Source: Paractinoplanes ferrugineus (GTDB lineage Bacteria; Actinomycetota; Actinomycetes; Mycobacteriales; Micromonosporaceae). Taken from it: 64,000 nt of DNA. The DNA lies in NCBI RefSeq assembly GCF_016862195.1, contig NZ_BOMM01000055.1, positions 26,431-90,430 on the forward strand, read 5' to 3'. Below the pieces are notes generated by a model. It searched no databases. It was not told the DNA's origin and saw only the letters and a program-made list of their open reading frames with translations. The translations under genes were made by a program, and so were the position numbers. Shown one piece after another: positions 42,819 through 52,205 of this stretch. The stretch's first letter is position 1; each line of letters begins with the position of its first letter.

Positions 42819-44785
42819 TGTCCGATGATCGGTGGAACACCGTCCTGGTGCTCGGCGGGATCCGCTCCGGCAAGTCCGCGTTCGCCGAGGCGCTGGTCGC
42901 GGACGCCGCCTCGGTGCGCTACGTGGCGACGGCCGTGGGTGGCGAGGACGACCCGGAGTGGCGCGCGCGGATCGAGGAGCATCAGCGGCGCAGGCCACAG
43001 TCCTGGTCGACGGAGGAGACCGGGGCCGACCCGACCCGCCTGACGGCCCTGCTGACCGACGCGAAGCCGGACGACACCCTCCTCGTCGACGACCTCGGCG
43101 GCTGGGTGGCGGCGGTCCTCGACCCGGCCCGCCAGCCCAACGACGACGAGGCCGACGTGGCCGCCCTGGCCGCCGCGGTTCGTTCGGCCGCCGGGCGTGT
43201 CGTGTTCGTGAGCCCCGAGGTCGGCCTGGCCCTCGTGCCGACCACCCCGGTGGGACGGGCGTTCACCGACGCTCTCGGCACCACCAACCAGGCGCTGGCC
43301 GAGGCGTGCGACCGGGTCGCCCTGGTCGTCGCCGGCCGCGCGATCTGGCTCAAGGGCGGCCGTTCTTCCGGAATTTCCGACTTGTCCGGACCGACGGTCG
43401 CCGCCGACGGCGCGGAAGCCGCTGCGCGCCCGGCGGTTGCCGCGGACGCGGGCACGGGTGCTGCCGGCGCCGCGGGTGCCGACGCCGCGGGTACCGACGC
43501 CGCGGGCGCCGGCGCCGCGGGTGCCGACGCCGGGGGTCCCGGGGTCGCGGGTGCCGGGGTTGGGGAGCTAGCGGCGAGCGAGGCACAGCTGGTCGCGCCG
43601 GTCGCCGCTGAGCGGCCGGGGACGGTTGCCGGTGGGACCACGGTGCTCAACGAGCCGACCCAGCAGCTGCCCACGATCGGCGGGCTGGTGGCGATCGAGC
43701 CGGGCATGGACCTGCCGATGCCGGACAGCGACGCCGGGCCGGACGCGCGTGAGCGGCTCGCCGGTGTCGACTTCGCCGGGGCCGGGCTGGGCACGCTGGT
43801 GGAGGCGGTCGAGTTCGCCGCCGCCACCCAGGGGACCACGATCCCCCGGTCCTGGTCGTCGCCGCGGGTGCTGCTGATCGCGGGCGGCCACGCCGGCGGG
43901 GCCGCGGCCGGGGACGACGCGACCGACGTGGAGCGCCGGGTCGCCGAGGTGGAGCACGGCGAGGGGGTGCTCAGCCGGTTGGCCGGGCAGTCCGGTGCCG
44001 ACATCGCGGTGCTGCGGGTGGCCACGTCCGGCGCCATGGAGGACGGCCCGGTGGTCGACGACGCCGCCGTCGAGGTGGCGCTCCGGCAGGGCTGGCGCCT
44101 CGCCGAGGCCGCCGCCGACGCGGGCCGTGACCTGCTCGTCCTGGCCTCGATCGGGGTGGGCACCGACGCCGTCGCCGCCGCCGTCTCGTCCGCCACCACC
44201 GCCTCCGAGGCGGTCGCGGTGCTGCCGCGGGTGCTGCGTCCCGGTGGTTTCTACGACGACGAGGCCTGGATGCGGCGCTGCGCCGCCGTCCGGGACGCGC
44301 TGCACCGCATCCGCCAGGACTCACGCGGCGCCAAGGACATCCTCCGCGAGCTCGGCGGCGCCGACCTGGCGGTGGCCACCGGCGTGCTGCTGGGCGCGGC
44401 GTCGCGCCGGCTGCCGGTGCTGCTGGACGGCCCGGTCGGCATCGCGGCGGCCCTGGTCGCGCGCGACATCGGCAGCCAGATCCGGCACTGGTCGCTGCTG
44501 ACCGACGACGGCGGCATCGAGCTGGTCCGGCACGGCGCCGACGTGCTCGGTCTGCAGCCGGTGCTCGACCTCGGCCTGGGCCTGGGCGAGGGCGCGAACG
44601 CGCTGGCCGCCCTGCCCCTGCTGCGGACGGCGATCAGCCTGGCCGCGGCGGCGCCGGTGCACCCGGCGATGCTCACCGAGCCGGGCGACGGCGGCCTGAC
44701 CGACCTGTTCGTTCCCAACGACGAGGACGTCGACCTGGCCGAGCCCACCCCGGACGGCCCGGGCCCGGCCAGCACCGCGCGGTAA
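42818..44785 (+). CDS. cobUT: CobU-CobT fusion: adenosylcobinamide kinase/guanylyltransferase and DMB phosphoribosyltransferase
   Basis: A 655-residue fusion for late cobalamin synthesis. Residues about 8-180 are CobU: P-loop GGIRSGKS (14-21), the VDDLGGW Walker B region and the guanylylation-site histidine region EEHQRRRPQSW. A linker (about 190-270) of repeating Ala/Gly/Asp triplets follows. Residues about 300-640 are CobT-like: SIGVGTDAVAAAV, LRELGGADLAVATGVLLGAA, PVLLDGPVGIAAALVAR and LGLGEGANALAALPLL. The catalytic-loop Glu of enteric CobT (Gly-Gly-x-Glu) appears as Asp here, as I recall for other actinobacterial fusions. It activates adenosylcobinamide and makes alpha-ribazole phosphate; CobS joins the two. 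The ATG appears leaderless. Confidence 0.9.
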   Translation: MSDDRWNTVLVLGGIRSGKSAFAEALVADAASVRYVATAVGGEDDPEWRARIEEHQRRRPQSWSTEETGADPTRLTALLTDAKPDDTLLVDDLGGWVAAVLDPARQPNDDEADVAALAAAVRSAAGRVVFVSPEVGLALVPTTPVGRAFTDALGTTNQALAEACDRVALVVAGRAIWLKGGRSSGISDLSGPTVAADGAEAAARPAVAADAGTGAAGAAGADAAGTDAAGAGAAGADAGGPGVAGAGVGELAASEAQLVAPVAAERPGTVAGGTTVLNEPTQQLPTIGGLVAIEPGMDLPMPDSDAGPDARERLAGVDFAGAGLGTLVEAVEFAAATQGTTIPRSWSSPRVLLIAGGHAGGAAAGDDATDVERRVAEVEHGEGVLSRLAGQSGADIAVLRVATSGAMEDGPVVDDAAVEVALRQGWRLAEAAADAGRDLLVLASIGVGTDAVAAAVSSATTASEAVAVLPRVLRPGGFYDDEAWMRRCAAVRDALHRIRQDSRGAKDILRELGGADLAVATGVLLGAASRRLPVLLDGPVGIAAALVARDIGSQIRHWSLLTDDGGIELVRHGADVLGLQPVLDLGLGLGEGANALAALPLLRTAISLAAAAPVHPAMLTEPGDGGLTDLFVPNDEDVDLAEPTPDGPGPASTAR

Positions 44786-44800
44786 GCCGGTGGGTGGGGC

Positions 44801-45538
44801 GTGAGTGCCTTGGCGGGGCTGCGGCTCGCGGTGACGACGCTGACCGTGTTGCCGGTCCGCGGCGGGCGGGTCGATCGTCCGGCCGCGGCCTGGGCGATGT
44901 CACTCGCGGCCGGGGTGGGTGCGGCCCTCGGGGCGGTGCTGGGCGGCCTCCTCTGGGTGCTGCGGGAGGCCGGGGCGCCGCCGCTTCTCGCGGGTGCGCT
45001 GACGGTCGTCGCGGCCGCGCTGCTCACCCGCGGCATGCATCTGGACGGGCTCGCGGACACGGTTGACGCGCTGGGGTCGTACAAGGCCGGCGGCGCCGCC
45101 CTGGACATCATGAAGAAGTCGGACATCGGGCCGTTCGGGGTGGCGGCGATCGCGCTCGTGCTCCTCGTGCAAGCCGCCTCGGTCGGCGCGGTCTCGCCGT
45201 GGGCGCTCATCGCCGCGTTCGCCGGTGGGCGGCTCGCGATCACCGTCGCCTGCCACCGGCGGGTGCCCGCCGCGCGGCCGGACGGGCTGGGCGCCCTGGT
45301 CGCGGGAACGGTGCCGACCGGGGTCGTGCTCACCGCCACCGGGGTGGTGGCGGCGGGCGCGGCGGCGGTGCCGGGACCACCGTGGCAGGGACCGGCGGCA
45401 GTGCTCGCCGCCCTGGTCATCGTCGTGCTCCTGCTGCGGCACGCCGTACGCCGGTTCGGCGGCATCACCGGGGACGTGCTCGGCGCCGCGGTGGAGCTGG
45501 CCACCAGCACAGCCCTGGTGGTGCTGTCCCTCAGCTGA
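44801..45538 (+). CDS. cobS: Adenosylcobinamide-GDP ribazoletransferase
   Basis: A 245-residue membrane enzyme with about six helices and the CobS signatures TRGMHLDGLADTVDALGS and RRFGGITGDVLGAAVELA. It joins adenosylcobinamide-GDP with alpha-ribazole (phosphate), completing cobalamin. GTG at 44801 is 15 bases after the cobUT stop, with GGTGGG upstream; the two genes form an operon that completes the nucleotide-loop steps. Other cob genes are outside the window. Confidence 0.93.
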   Translation: MSALAGLRLAVTTLTVLPVRGGRVDRPAAAWAMSLAAGVGAALGAVLGGLLWVLREAGAPPLLAGALTVVAAALLTRGMHLDGLADTVDALGSYKAGGAALDIMKKSDIGPFGVAAIALVLLVQAASVGAVSPWALIAAFAGGRLAITVACHRRVPAARPDGLGALVAGTVPTGVVLTATGVVAAGAAAVPGPPWQGPAAVLAALVIVVLLLRHAVRRFGGITGDVLGAAVELATSTALVVLSLS

Positions 45539-45559
45539 GCCGGGGCCGACTGCGGCCGG

Positions 45560-46648
45560 TCAGCGCACGGCCGGCTGCACGAAGGGCGGCTTGACGACGT
45601 TGGCGGCAACCCGCCGTCCCCGGATGTCGACCTCGACGACGTCGCCGTCGGAGATCCCGGCGGCGGTGTCGAGCAGGGCCAGGGCGATGCCCACCTTCTT
45701 GGTCGGCGAGAACGTGCCGCTGGTCGTCTCGCCGATCAGGTCCGCACCCGCGTACACCGGCATGTGACCTCGCGGGACGCCGCGGCCCGTCAGTTCCAGG
45801 CCGCGCAGGACCCGCCGCGGACCCCGGGTCTTCTCGGCGAGAAGCGCCTCGCGGCCCCAGAACGCCGGCTTGGACCAGCCGACCGCCCAGCCGGACCGGG
45901 CCTGCACCGGGCTGATGTCGAGGGAGAGCTCCTGGCCGTGCAGCGGGTAGCCCATCTCGGTGCGCAGCGTGTCGCGGGCGCCGAGACCGCACGGCCGCAC
46001 CCCGGCGCCGGCGATCGCGTCCCACACCGCGCCCGCGTCGTCCCACGGGACGACCAGCTCGTAGCCGTGCTCGCCGGTGTAGCCGGTGCGGCAGACGATC
46101 AGGTCGGCACCGGTCAGCGCGGCCGTGGTGAACGACATGTAGTCGTGGCCGGTGGGCAGGCCCAGCTTGCCGAGGACGTCGGCGGAGGCCGGGCCCTGCA
46201 CGGCGAGGATCGCGTACGCCTGGTGCTCGTCGGTGACGGTGAGGCCGGCCGGGGCGGCAGCGGCGAGCCGGCGCACCACCTCGGCCGTGTTCGCCGCGTT
46301 CGGGATCAGGAAGACGTCGTCGTCGGCGAACCGGTAGGCGATCAGGTCGTCGACCACGCCCCCGGACTCGTCGCAGCACAGGGTGTACTGCGCCTGACCG
46401 GCGCCGATCCGGCCGAGGTCGTTGGACAGGCACGAGTTGACGAACTCGGCCGCGCCCGCCCCGCGCACCCGGGCCTTGCCCAGGTGGGAGACGTCGAACA
46501 CGCCCACCGCCTCGCGAACGGCCGCGTGCTCCTTGAGAACACCGCCCCCCGCGTACTCCAGGGGCATCTCCCAGCCGCTGAAGGCGGCGAGTTTGGCGCC
46601 CAGCGCGGCGTGGCGCTCGTGCAGCGGCGAACGGTGAAGGGCAGACAT
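45560..46648 (-). CDS. gcvT: Aminomethyltransferase (glycine cleavage T protein)
   Basis: A 362-residue GcvT. It transfers the methylene group from aminomethyl-lipoyl H protein to tetrahydrofolate. Seen are GVFDVSHLGKARV, SNDLGRIGAGQAQYT (catalytic Asp), TGYTGEHGYEL, GLGARDTLRTEMGYPLHGQEL and TFSPTKKVGIALA. ATG at 46648 gives the family N-terminus SALHRSPLHERHAALGAK; the frame upstream is not conserved. It is convergent with cobS and divergent from pepA. gcvH and gcvP are not in the window; lipA, lipB and lpdA, which serve the same system, are nearby. Confidence 0.93.
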   Translation of the reverse strand: MSALHRSPLHERHAALGAKLAAFSGWEMPLEYAGGGVLKEHAAVREAVGVFDVSHLGKARVRGAGAAEFVNSCLSNDLGRIGAGQAQYTLCCDESGGVVDDLIAYRFADDDVFLIPNAANTAEVVRRLAAAAPAGLTVTDEHQAYAILAVQGPASADVLGKLGLPTGHDYMSFTTAALTGADLIVCRTGYTGEHGYELVVPWDDAGAVWDAIAGAGVRPCGLGARDTLRTEMGYPLHGQELSLDISPVQARSGWAVGWSKPAFWGREALLAEKTRGPRRVLRGLELTGRGVPRGHMPVYAGADLIGETTSGTFSPTKKVGIALALLDTAAGISDGDVVEVDIRGRRVAANVVKPPFVQPAVR

Positions 46649-46784
46649 GAGAGTCAACTTACCCGTGACCTCGGGAGTCGTTATTGTCGCGGGGACGCCC
46701 TTCACCCGGAACCATCGATCCGGGCGATCCACCGAAGCCCCGGCCGTGCCCATGAGGCCGCCGGCCCGAAGTCCCGGAGAGCCA

Positions 46785-48320
46785 GTGAGCCAGCCCCTCC
46801 TCAGCCTGGTCGATACCGACCCGGCCGAATTGGCCGTCGACGCCATCGTCATCGGTTTGCACAGTCAGCCCGACGACGGCGGAGCCCTGCTGCCGGCGGC
46901 CGGTGCCGAGAGCATCGCCGCCGCCTTCGACGGCAAGCTGACCTCGACGCTGGCGCTGCTCGGCGCGAGCGGCGCGCCGGGCGAGGTGACGAAGCTGGCC
47001 ACGCTCGGCACCATCGCGGCGCCGCTGATCGTCGCGGTCGGCCTCGGTGACGAGCCGTCCGGCTCGGCGCCCCAGCCGGAGAAGCTGCGCCGGGGCACCG
47101 GCGCCGCGGTGCGCGCGCTGGCCGGCAGCGCGACGGTGGCGCTGGCCCTGCCGCTGCCCGACGACGAGGACGCGCCCGGTGTGCTGCGGGCGATCCTGGA
47201 GGGCGCGCTGCTCGGCGGCTACAAGTTCGCCGGCTACAAGACCAAGCCGCAGCCCACCCGCCGCGAGCCGGTCTCGGCGCTGCAGGTGCACGTGCCGGAC
47301 GCGGCCGACGAGGCGGCGCGGGCCGAGGTGACCCGGGCCGAGGTCGTGGCCCGCTCGGTGCGCCAGGCCCGCGACTGGGTCAACATGCCGCCCAACGAGC
47401 TGCGCCCGCCGTCGTTCGCCGAGGCCGTGGTGGCCGCCGGTGAGCAGGCCGGGCTGGCCGTCGAGGTGCTCGACTTCGACGAGCTGAAGGCCGGTGGGTA
47501 CGGCGGCATCGTCGCCGTCGGCCAGGGCTCCGAGGCGCTGCCGCGGCTGGTGAAGCTCACCTACACGCCGGCCGGGGTGACCGATCCCAAGCGGGTCGCG
47601 CTCGTCGGCAAGGGCATCACGTTCGACACCGGCGGCATCAGCATCAAGCCCGCGGCCGGCATGTGGGAGATGAAGTCGGACATGGCCGGCGCGGCCGCGG
47701 TCGGGGCCGCGATGCTCGCGGTGGCGGCGCTGAAGCCGGGCGTGGCGGTCAGCGGCTACCTCGCGATGGCCGAGAACATGCCGTCCGGGTCGGCCTACCG
47801 CCCCGGCGACGTGATCACCATGTTCAACGGCAAGCGGGTCGAGATCTACAACACCGACGCCGAGGGCCGCCTGGTGCTCGGTGACGCGATCGCCCGCGCC
47901 TGCCAGGACGGCACCGACTACGTCCTCGAGGCGTCCACCCTCACCGGCGGCCAGGTCGTCGCGCTCGGTAAGCGGATCGCCGGCCTGATGGGTTCCGACG
48001 CGGCGATCGAGCTGGTGCGCGCGGCCGGCGACAAGGTCGGCGAGCCGGCCTGGCCGATGCCGATGCCGGAGGAGGTCCGCAAGGGCATGGAATCGGACAT
48101 CGCCGACATCAGTCAGACCAACTCGAACCTCGACCGGGCCGGGCACATGCTGCAGGGCGGGGTGTTCCTGAGCGAGTTCGTCGCCGACGGCGTCGAGTGG
48201 GCGCACGTCGACATCGCGGGGCCGGGCTATCACAGCGGGGAGGCGAGCGGTTACCTCACCAAGGGCGGAACCGGCGTGCCGATCCGTACGTTCCTGCAGG
48301 CGATCGACGATCTGGCCTGA
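46785..48320 (+). CDS. pepA: Leucyl aminopeptidase (M17)
   Basis: A 511-residue M17 metalloaminopeptidase. The C-terminal catalytic domain holds the metal ligands and catalytic residues in GKGITFDTGGISIKP (Lys, Asp), KSDMAGAAAV, and the M17 signature NTDAEGRLVLGDA, with Glu and Asp. It removes N-terminal residues from peptides in the cytoplasm, usually as a hexamer. GTG at 46785 has GGAGA five bases upstream. In M. tuberculosis the homologue lies in the same block (Rv2213). Confidence 0.93.
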   Translation: MSQPLLSLVDTDPAELAVDAIVIGLHSQPDDGGALLPAAGAESIAAAFDGKLTSTLALLGASGAPGEVTKLATLGTIAAPLIVAVGLGDEPSGSAPQPEKLRRGTGAAVRALAGSATVALALPLPDDEDAPGVLRAILEGALLGGYKFAGYKTKPQPTRREPVSALQVHVPDAADEAARAEVTRAEVVARSVRQARDWVNMPPNELRPPSFAEAVVAAGEQAGLAVEVLDFDELKAGGYGGIVAVGQGSEALPRLVKLTYTPAGVTDPKRVALVGKGITFDTGGISIKPAAGMWEMKSDMAGAAAVGAAMLAVAALKPGVAVSGYLAMAENMPSGSAYRPGDVITMFNGKRVEIYNTDAEGRLVLGDAIARACQDGTDYVLEASTLTGGQVVALGKRIAGLMGSDAAIELVRAAGDKVGEPAWPMPMPEEVRKGMESDIADISQTNSNLDRAGHMLQGGVFLSEFVADGVEWAHVDIAGPGYHSGEASGYLTKGGTGVPIRTFLQAIDDLA

Positions 48321-48343
48321 GCGGGCAGCCGCCCGGCGTGGTC

Positions 48344-48664
48344 TCACGCCGGGCGGCGCTTCTGCCGCTCGTTGTAGTCACGCATCCGCTGCGGGTAGCC
48401 GAGCAGCTTGACGTCGTAGATCGGCACCGACAGCCCGTGCGCCCAGCGCCGGGCAATCTCCGGCGACTCGGTCCGGCGCCGGGTCCACTCGCCGTCGTGT
48501 GCGACGAGCAACACGGTGGTCTCAGTCACGGTCGTGCGCGGTTCGATGAACGCCTCGACGCCCCGTCGGGAGCGGACGAACTCCGCCAAATGCTCAAGAT
48601 CGGCACGATCCACCGGCCGACCCGCCGACTGGCCCGGCACCCGCCGCCGCCGAAACCACGCCAC
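48344..48664 (-). CDS. Small conserved protein next to lpdA
   Basis: A 106-residue basic protein, VAWFRRRRVPGQSAGR, with RRGVEAFIEPRTTVTETTVLLVAHDGEWTRRR (split at Glu-Pro) and a C-terminal YPQRMRDYNERQKRR. The layout is conserved in actinobacteria at this place (sometimes mislabelled oxidoreductase) and has no known function. GTG at 48664 with GAGGAG six bases upstream. It is divergent from lpdA; the 167 bases between hold the lpdA promoter and hairpin. Confidence 0.72.
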   Translation of the reverse strand: MAWFRRRRVPGQSAGRPVDRADLEHLAEFVRSRRGVEAFIEPRTTVTETTVLLVAHDGEWTRRRTESPEIARRWAHGLSVPIYDVKLLGYPQRMRDYNERQKRRPA

Positions 48665-48772
48665 CTGACGCTCCTCACGCTCAATTTGCCCGCAAGGGTA
48701 CGACGTGACGGCACGCCGGTGGCGCACCTGACTGCATCGATCGGTTCCACAAGTGACAAGATGGCTTGGACA

Positions 48773-48810
48773 TACTGTGACCGTTGCCATTGTGTGACCC
48801 ACATGGCAAC
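48773..48810 (+). promoter_or_regulatory. lpdA promoter -10 with downstream palindrome
   Basis: TACTGT (48773-48778) is a plausible -10. Just past it, GTTGCCAT (48783-48790) and ATGGCAAC (48803-48810) form a perfect 8-base inverted repeat; an inner GTG/CAC extends the pairing after one bulged base. It covers the expected transcript start, so it could be an operator or a 5' hairpin. Confidence 0.5.
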
Positions 48811-48831
48811 GATGCGACCACTGGAGTCAAC

Positions 48832-50223
48832 GTGAGCCAGCCGAACGGCGAAACCTTCGACATCGTCATTCTCGGCGCCGGCAGTGGTGGTTATGCGGCC
48901 GCTCTGCGGGCTGCCGAGCTCAACCTCTCCGTAGCGCTGATCGACAAGGCCGAGCTGGGCGGCACCTGCCTGCACCGCGGCTGCATCCCGACCAAGGCGC
49001 TGCTGCACGCCGCCGAGGTCGCCGATCAGACCCGCGAGGCCGAGAGTTTCGGCATCAAGGCCGAACTGCTGGGCATCGACATGGCCGCGGTCAACTCGTA
49101 CAAGGACGGGATCGTCGCCCGCCTTTACAAGGGCCTGAACGGCCTGCTCACGCACAACAAGAACATCACCGTGGTGGCCGGCGAGGGCAAGCTCGTCGCC
49201 AAGGACACGGTCGAGGTCGCCGGTAAGCGCTACACCGGCCGCAACATCATCCTGGCCAGCGGCTCCTACTCCCGCTCGCTGCCGGGCCTCGAGGTCGACG
49301 GCCGCCGGGTGCTCACCAGCGAGCACGCCCTGAAGCTCGACCGCGTGCCCGCCTCCGCGATCGTGCTCGGCGGCGGCGTCATCGGCGTCGAGTTCGCCAG
49401 CGTGTGGAAGTCGCTGGGCGCCGACGTGACCATCCTCGAGGCGCTCCCCCGGCTGGTCGCGCTCGAGGACGAGGACGTCTCGAAGCAGCTGGAGCGCGCG
49501 TTCCGGAAGCGGAAGATCAACTTCAAGGTCGGCAAGCCGTTCGAGAAGGTCGAGCACACCGAGAACGGGGTGCGCGCCACCATCCAGGGCGGCGAGACCG
49601 TCGAGGCCGAGCTCCTGCTGGTCGCCGTCGGCCGCGGCCCGACCACCGCCGGACTCGGTTACGAGCAGCAGGGCATCAAGCTCGAGCGCGGCTTCGTGAT
49701 CACCAACGAGCGCCTGCACACCGGCGTCGGGAACATCTACGCGGTCGGCGACATCGTGCCGGGCCTGCAGCTCGCGCACCGCGGCTTCCAGCAGGGCATC
49801 TTCGTCGCCGAGGAGATCGCGGGCAAGAAGCCGGCGGTCATCGACGAGACCGGCATCCCCCGGGTCACCTACTGCGACCCGGAGATCGCCTCGATGGGCC
49901 TCACCGAGACCAAGGCCAAGGAGACGTACGGCGCGGACAGCGTCGAGACGTACAACTACAACCTCGGCGGCAACGGCAAGAGCCAGATCCTCAAGACGCA
50001 GGGCTTCGTGAAGCTGGTGCGGCGCAAGGACGGCCCGGTGCTCGGCGTGCACATGATCGGCGCCCGGATGAGCGAGCAGGTCGGCGAGGCGCAGCTCATC
50101 TACAACTGGGAAGCCTTCCCCGAGGAGGTCGCCCAGCTGGTGCACGCGCACCCGACGCAGAACGAGGCGCTGGGCGAGGCGTTCCTCGCGCTCGCCGGCA
50201 AGCCCCTGCACGCACACAGCTGA
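48832..50223 (+). CDS. lpdA: Dihydrolipoyl dehydrogenase
   Basis: A 463-residue flavoprotein disulfide reductase. FAD-binding GAGSGGYAAA at about 16-25, redox disulfide GGTCLHRGCIPTK with Cys46 and Cys51, NAD-binding GGGVIGVEFA, and the C-terminal HAHPTQNEALGEAFLA with the catalytic His-Glu. It re-oxidises the dihydrolipoyl groups of 2-oxoacid dehydrogenases and the glycine cleavage system. GTG at 48832 has GGAG five bases upstream. It is followed 37 bases later by sucB, so E2 and E3 are co-expressed. Confidence 0.95.
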   Translation: MSQPNGETFDIVILGAGSGGYAAALRAAELNLSVALIDKAELGGTCLHRGCIPTKALLHAAEVADQTREAESFGIKAELLGIDMAAVNSYKDGIVARLYKGLNGLLTHNKNITVVAGEGKLVAKDTVEVAGKRYTGRNIILASGSYSRSLPGLEVDGRRVLTSEHALKLDRVPASAIVLGGGVIGVEFASVWKSLGADVTILEALPRLVALEDEDVSKQLERAFRKRKINFKVGKPFEKVEHTENGVRATIQGGETVEAELLLVAVGRGPTTAGLGYEQQGIKLERGFVITNERLHTGVGNIYAVGDIVPGLQLAHRGFQQGIFVAEEIAGKKPAVIDETGIPRVTYCDPEIASMGLTETKAKETYGADSVETYNYNLGGNGKSQILKTQGFVKLVRRKDGPVLGVHMIGARMSEQVGEAQLIYNWEAFPEEVAQLVHAHPTQNEALGEAFLALAGKPLHAHS

Positions 50224-50260
50224 TTTCTCAAGACGACGCGGTTAGAAGGAGTTCGTAGAC

Positions 50261-52129
50261 ATGCCGGTATCGGTCACCATGCCGCGGCTGGGTGAGAGCG
50301 TCACCGAGGGCACCGTCACTCGCTGGCTCAAGCAGGAGGGCGAGCGCGTCGAGGCCGACGAGCCACTGCTCGAGGTCTCCACCGACAAAGTCGACACGGA
50401 GATCCCGTCGCCGGCCGCGGGCGTGCTCACGCGCATCGTCGTCGGTGAGGACGAGACCGCCGACGTCGGCAGCGAGCTCGCCGTGATCTCGGGCGACGGG
50501 GAGGACGCGGGTTCGTCGGAGCCGGCGCCCGCCGCCGCCGCGCAGGCCGAGGCCGAGCCGGAGCCCGAGCCCGCCGCGCCCACCACCCCCTCCACCGAGA
50601 AGCCGGTCGAGGAGGAGGCCCCGGCGCCGCGGACCGCGTCCGCGGCCGGCTCGGGCGAGGGCACCGAGGTGAAGATGCCGGCGCTCGGCGAGAGCGTCAC
50701 CGAGGGCACCGTCACCCGCTGGCTCAAGCAGGTCGGCGAGACCATCGAGGTCGACGAGCCGCTGCTCGAGGTCTCCACCGACAAGGTCGACACCGAGATC
50801 CCGTCGCCGGCCGCCGGGACGGTGCTCGAGATCCGCGTGCCCGAGGACGAGACGGCCGACGTCGGCGCCGTGCTCGCGGTGATCGGCTCCGAGGCGGCGA
50901 CCCCGAAGCCGGCGGCGCCCAAGCCGGACGCCCCGGCTCCGCAGCAGGCCCCCGCCCCCGAGCAGGAGTCGGCGCCCAAGCAGGAGTCGGCGGCCAAGCA
51001 GGAGTCGGCGCCCGCCCCGAAGATCGAGTCCGTTCCGGGGCCGTCGGTCGCCGGTGACTCGTACGCGGCACCGTCCGCCGAGGCCGAGACCGCGGCCGAC
51101 CCGGTCGCGGCCGAGCAGGCCGCCGAACAGCCCGCCCCGGCCGCCCCGGCCGCCGCGGCGGTGCAGGGCAACGGAGCCGGCGACGCCGGTTACCTGACCC
51201 CGCTGGTGCGCAAGCTCGCCGCCGAGAAGGGCGTGGACCTGGCCGGCCTGACCGGCACCGGGGTGGGTGGCCGCATCCGCAAGCAGGACGTGCTCGACGC
51301 GGCCGAGGCCGCCGCCAAGCCGGCCCCGGCCCCCGCGGCCGCCCCGGCCGCGGCGGCTCCGGCGGCTGCCGCCCCGGCCGCCAAGGCCAAGCCGGCACCG
51401 AGCCCGCTGCGGGGCCGCACCGAGAAGCTGACCCGCACCCGGGCCACCATCGCCCGCCGCATGGTCGAGTCGCTGCAGGTCTCGGCCCAGCTCACCACGG
51501 TCGTCGAGGTCGACGTCACCAAGGTCGCCGACCTGCGCAACCGGGCCAAGGCCGACTTCCAGGCCAAGCACGGGGTGAAGCTCACCTTCAACCCGTTCTT
51601 CGCGCTCGCCGCCGTCGAGGCGCTCCAGCAGCACCCGGTCGTCAACTCGTCGATCGACCTGGAGGCCGGCACGGTCACCTACCACGACGCCGAGCACCTG
51701 GGCGTCGCGGTGGACACCCCGAAGGGCCTGATCGTCCCGGTGATCCGGGACGCCGGTGACCTCAACCTCGCCGGTCTGGCCAAGCGGATCGCGGACGTCG
51801 CCGACCGCACCCGCAACAACAAGATCGGTCCGGACGAGATCTCGGGCGGCACCTTCACGCTCACCAACACCGGCAGCCGGGGCGCGCTGTTCGACACCCC
51901 GATCATCAACCAGCCGCAGGTCGGCATCCTCGGCACCGGTGCGGTGGTCAAGCGCGCCGTGGTCGTCACCGACCCCAACCTGGGCGAGGTCATCGTGCCG
52001 CGCTCGATGGTCTTCCTGGCGCTGAGCTACGACCACCGGATCGTCGACGGCGCCGACGCCGCCCGCTTCCTGGTGACCTTGAAGGAGCGCCTGGAGGGCG
52101 GCCAGTTCGAGTACGAGCTCGGCCTGTAG
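50261..52129 (+). CDS. sucB: Dihydrolipoamide acyltransferase E2 with two lipoyl domains
   Basis: A 622-residue E2. Two lipoyl domains (about 1-78 and 135-210) each have the lipoylated Lys in VSTDKVDTE (Lys43 and near 175). Pro/Ala/Gln/Glu-rich linkers separate them from the peripheral subunit-binding domain (about 310-345: TPLVRKLAAEKGVDL) and the catalytic domain, which ends with the active-site LSYDHRIVDGADAARF. In actinobacteria this gene (Rv2215/DlaT position) serves the pyruvate dehydrogenase complex and related complexes, so sucB is the conventional label rather than proof of specificity. AAGGAG lies upstream of ATG 50261. It ends at a strong terminator. Confidence 0.93.
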   Translation: MPVSVTMPRLGESVTEGTVTRWLKQEGERVEADEPLLEVSTDKVDTEIPSPAAGVLTRIVVGEDETADVGSELAVISGDGEDAGSSEPAPAAAAQAEAEPEPEPAAPTTPSTEKPVEEEAPAPRTASAAGSGEGTEVKMPALGESVTEGTVTRWLKQVGETIEVDEPLLEVSTDKVDTEIPSPAAGTVLEIRVPEDETADVGAVLAVIGSEAATPKPAAPKPDAPAPQQAPAPEQESAPKQESAAKQESAPAPKIESVPGPSVAGDSYAAPSAEAETAADPVAAEQAAEQPAPAAPAAAAVQGNGAGDAGYLTPLVRKLAAEKGVDLAGLTGTGVGGRIRKQDVLDAAEAAAKPAPAPAAAPAAAAPAAAAPAAKAKPAPSPLRGRTEKLTRTRATIARRMVESLQVSAQLTTVVEVDVTKVADLRNRAKADFQAKHGVKLTFNPFFALAAVEALQQHPVVNSSIDLEAGTVTYHDAEHLGVAVDTPKGLIVPVIRDAGDLNLAGLAKRIADVADRTRNNKIGPDEISGGTFTLTNTGSRGALFDTPIINQPQVGILGTGAVVKRAVVVTDPNLGEVIVPRSMVFLALSYDHRIVDGADAARFLVTLKERLEGGQFEYELGL

Positions 52130-52140
52130 GAAAGCATCAA

Positions 52141-52173
52141 GAAAGGGGGCGCTTCGGCGCCCCCTTTCGTTTT
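52141..52173 (+). terminator. Rho-independent terminator of lpdA-sucB
   Basis: A perfect 12-base-pair stem, GAAAGGGGGCGC (52141-52152) and GCGCCCCCTTTC (52157-52168), loop TTCG, followed by GTTTT. Confidence 0.95.
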
Positions 52174-52205
52174 GAACAGGTTCGAGTGCGGGCATCATGG
52201 GAGAC

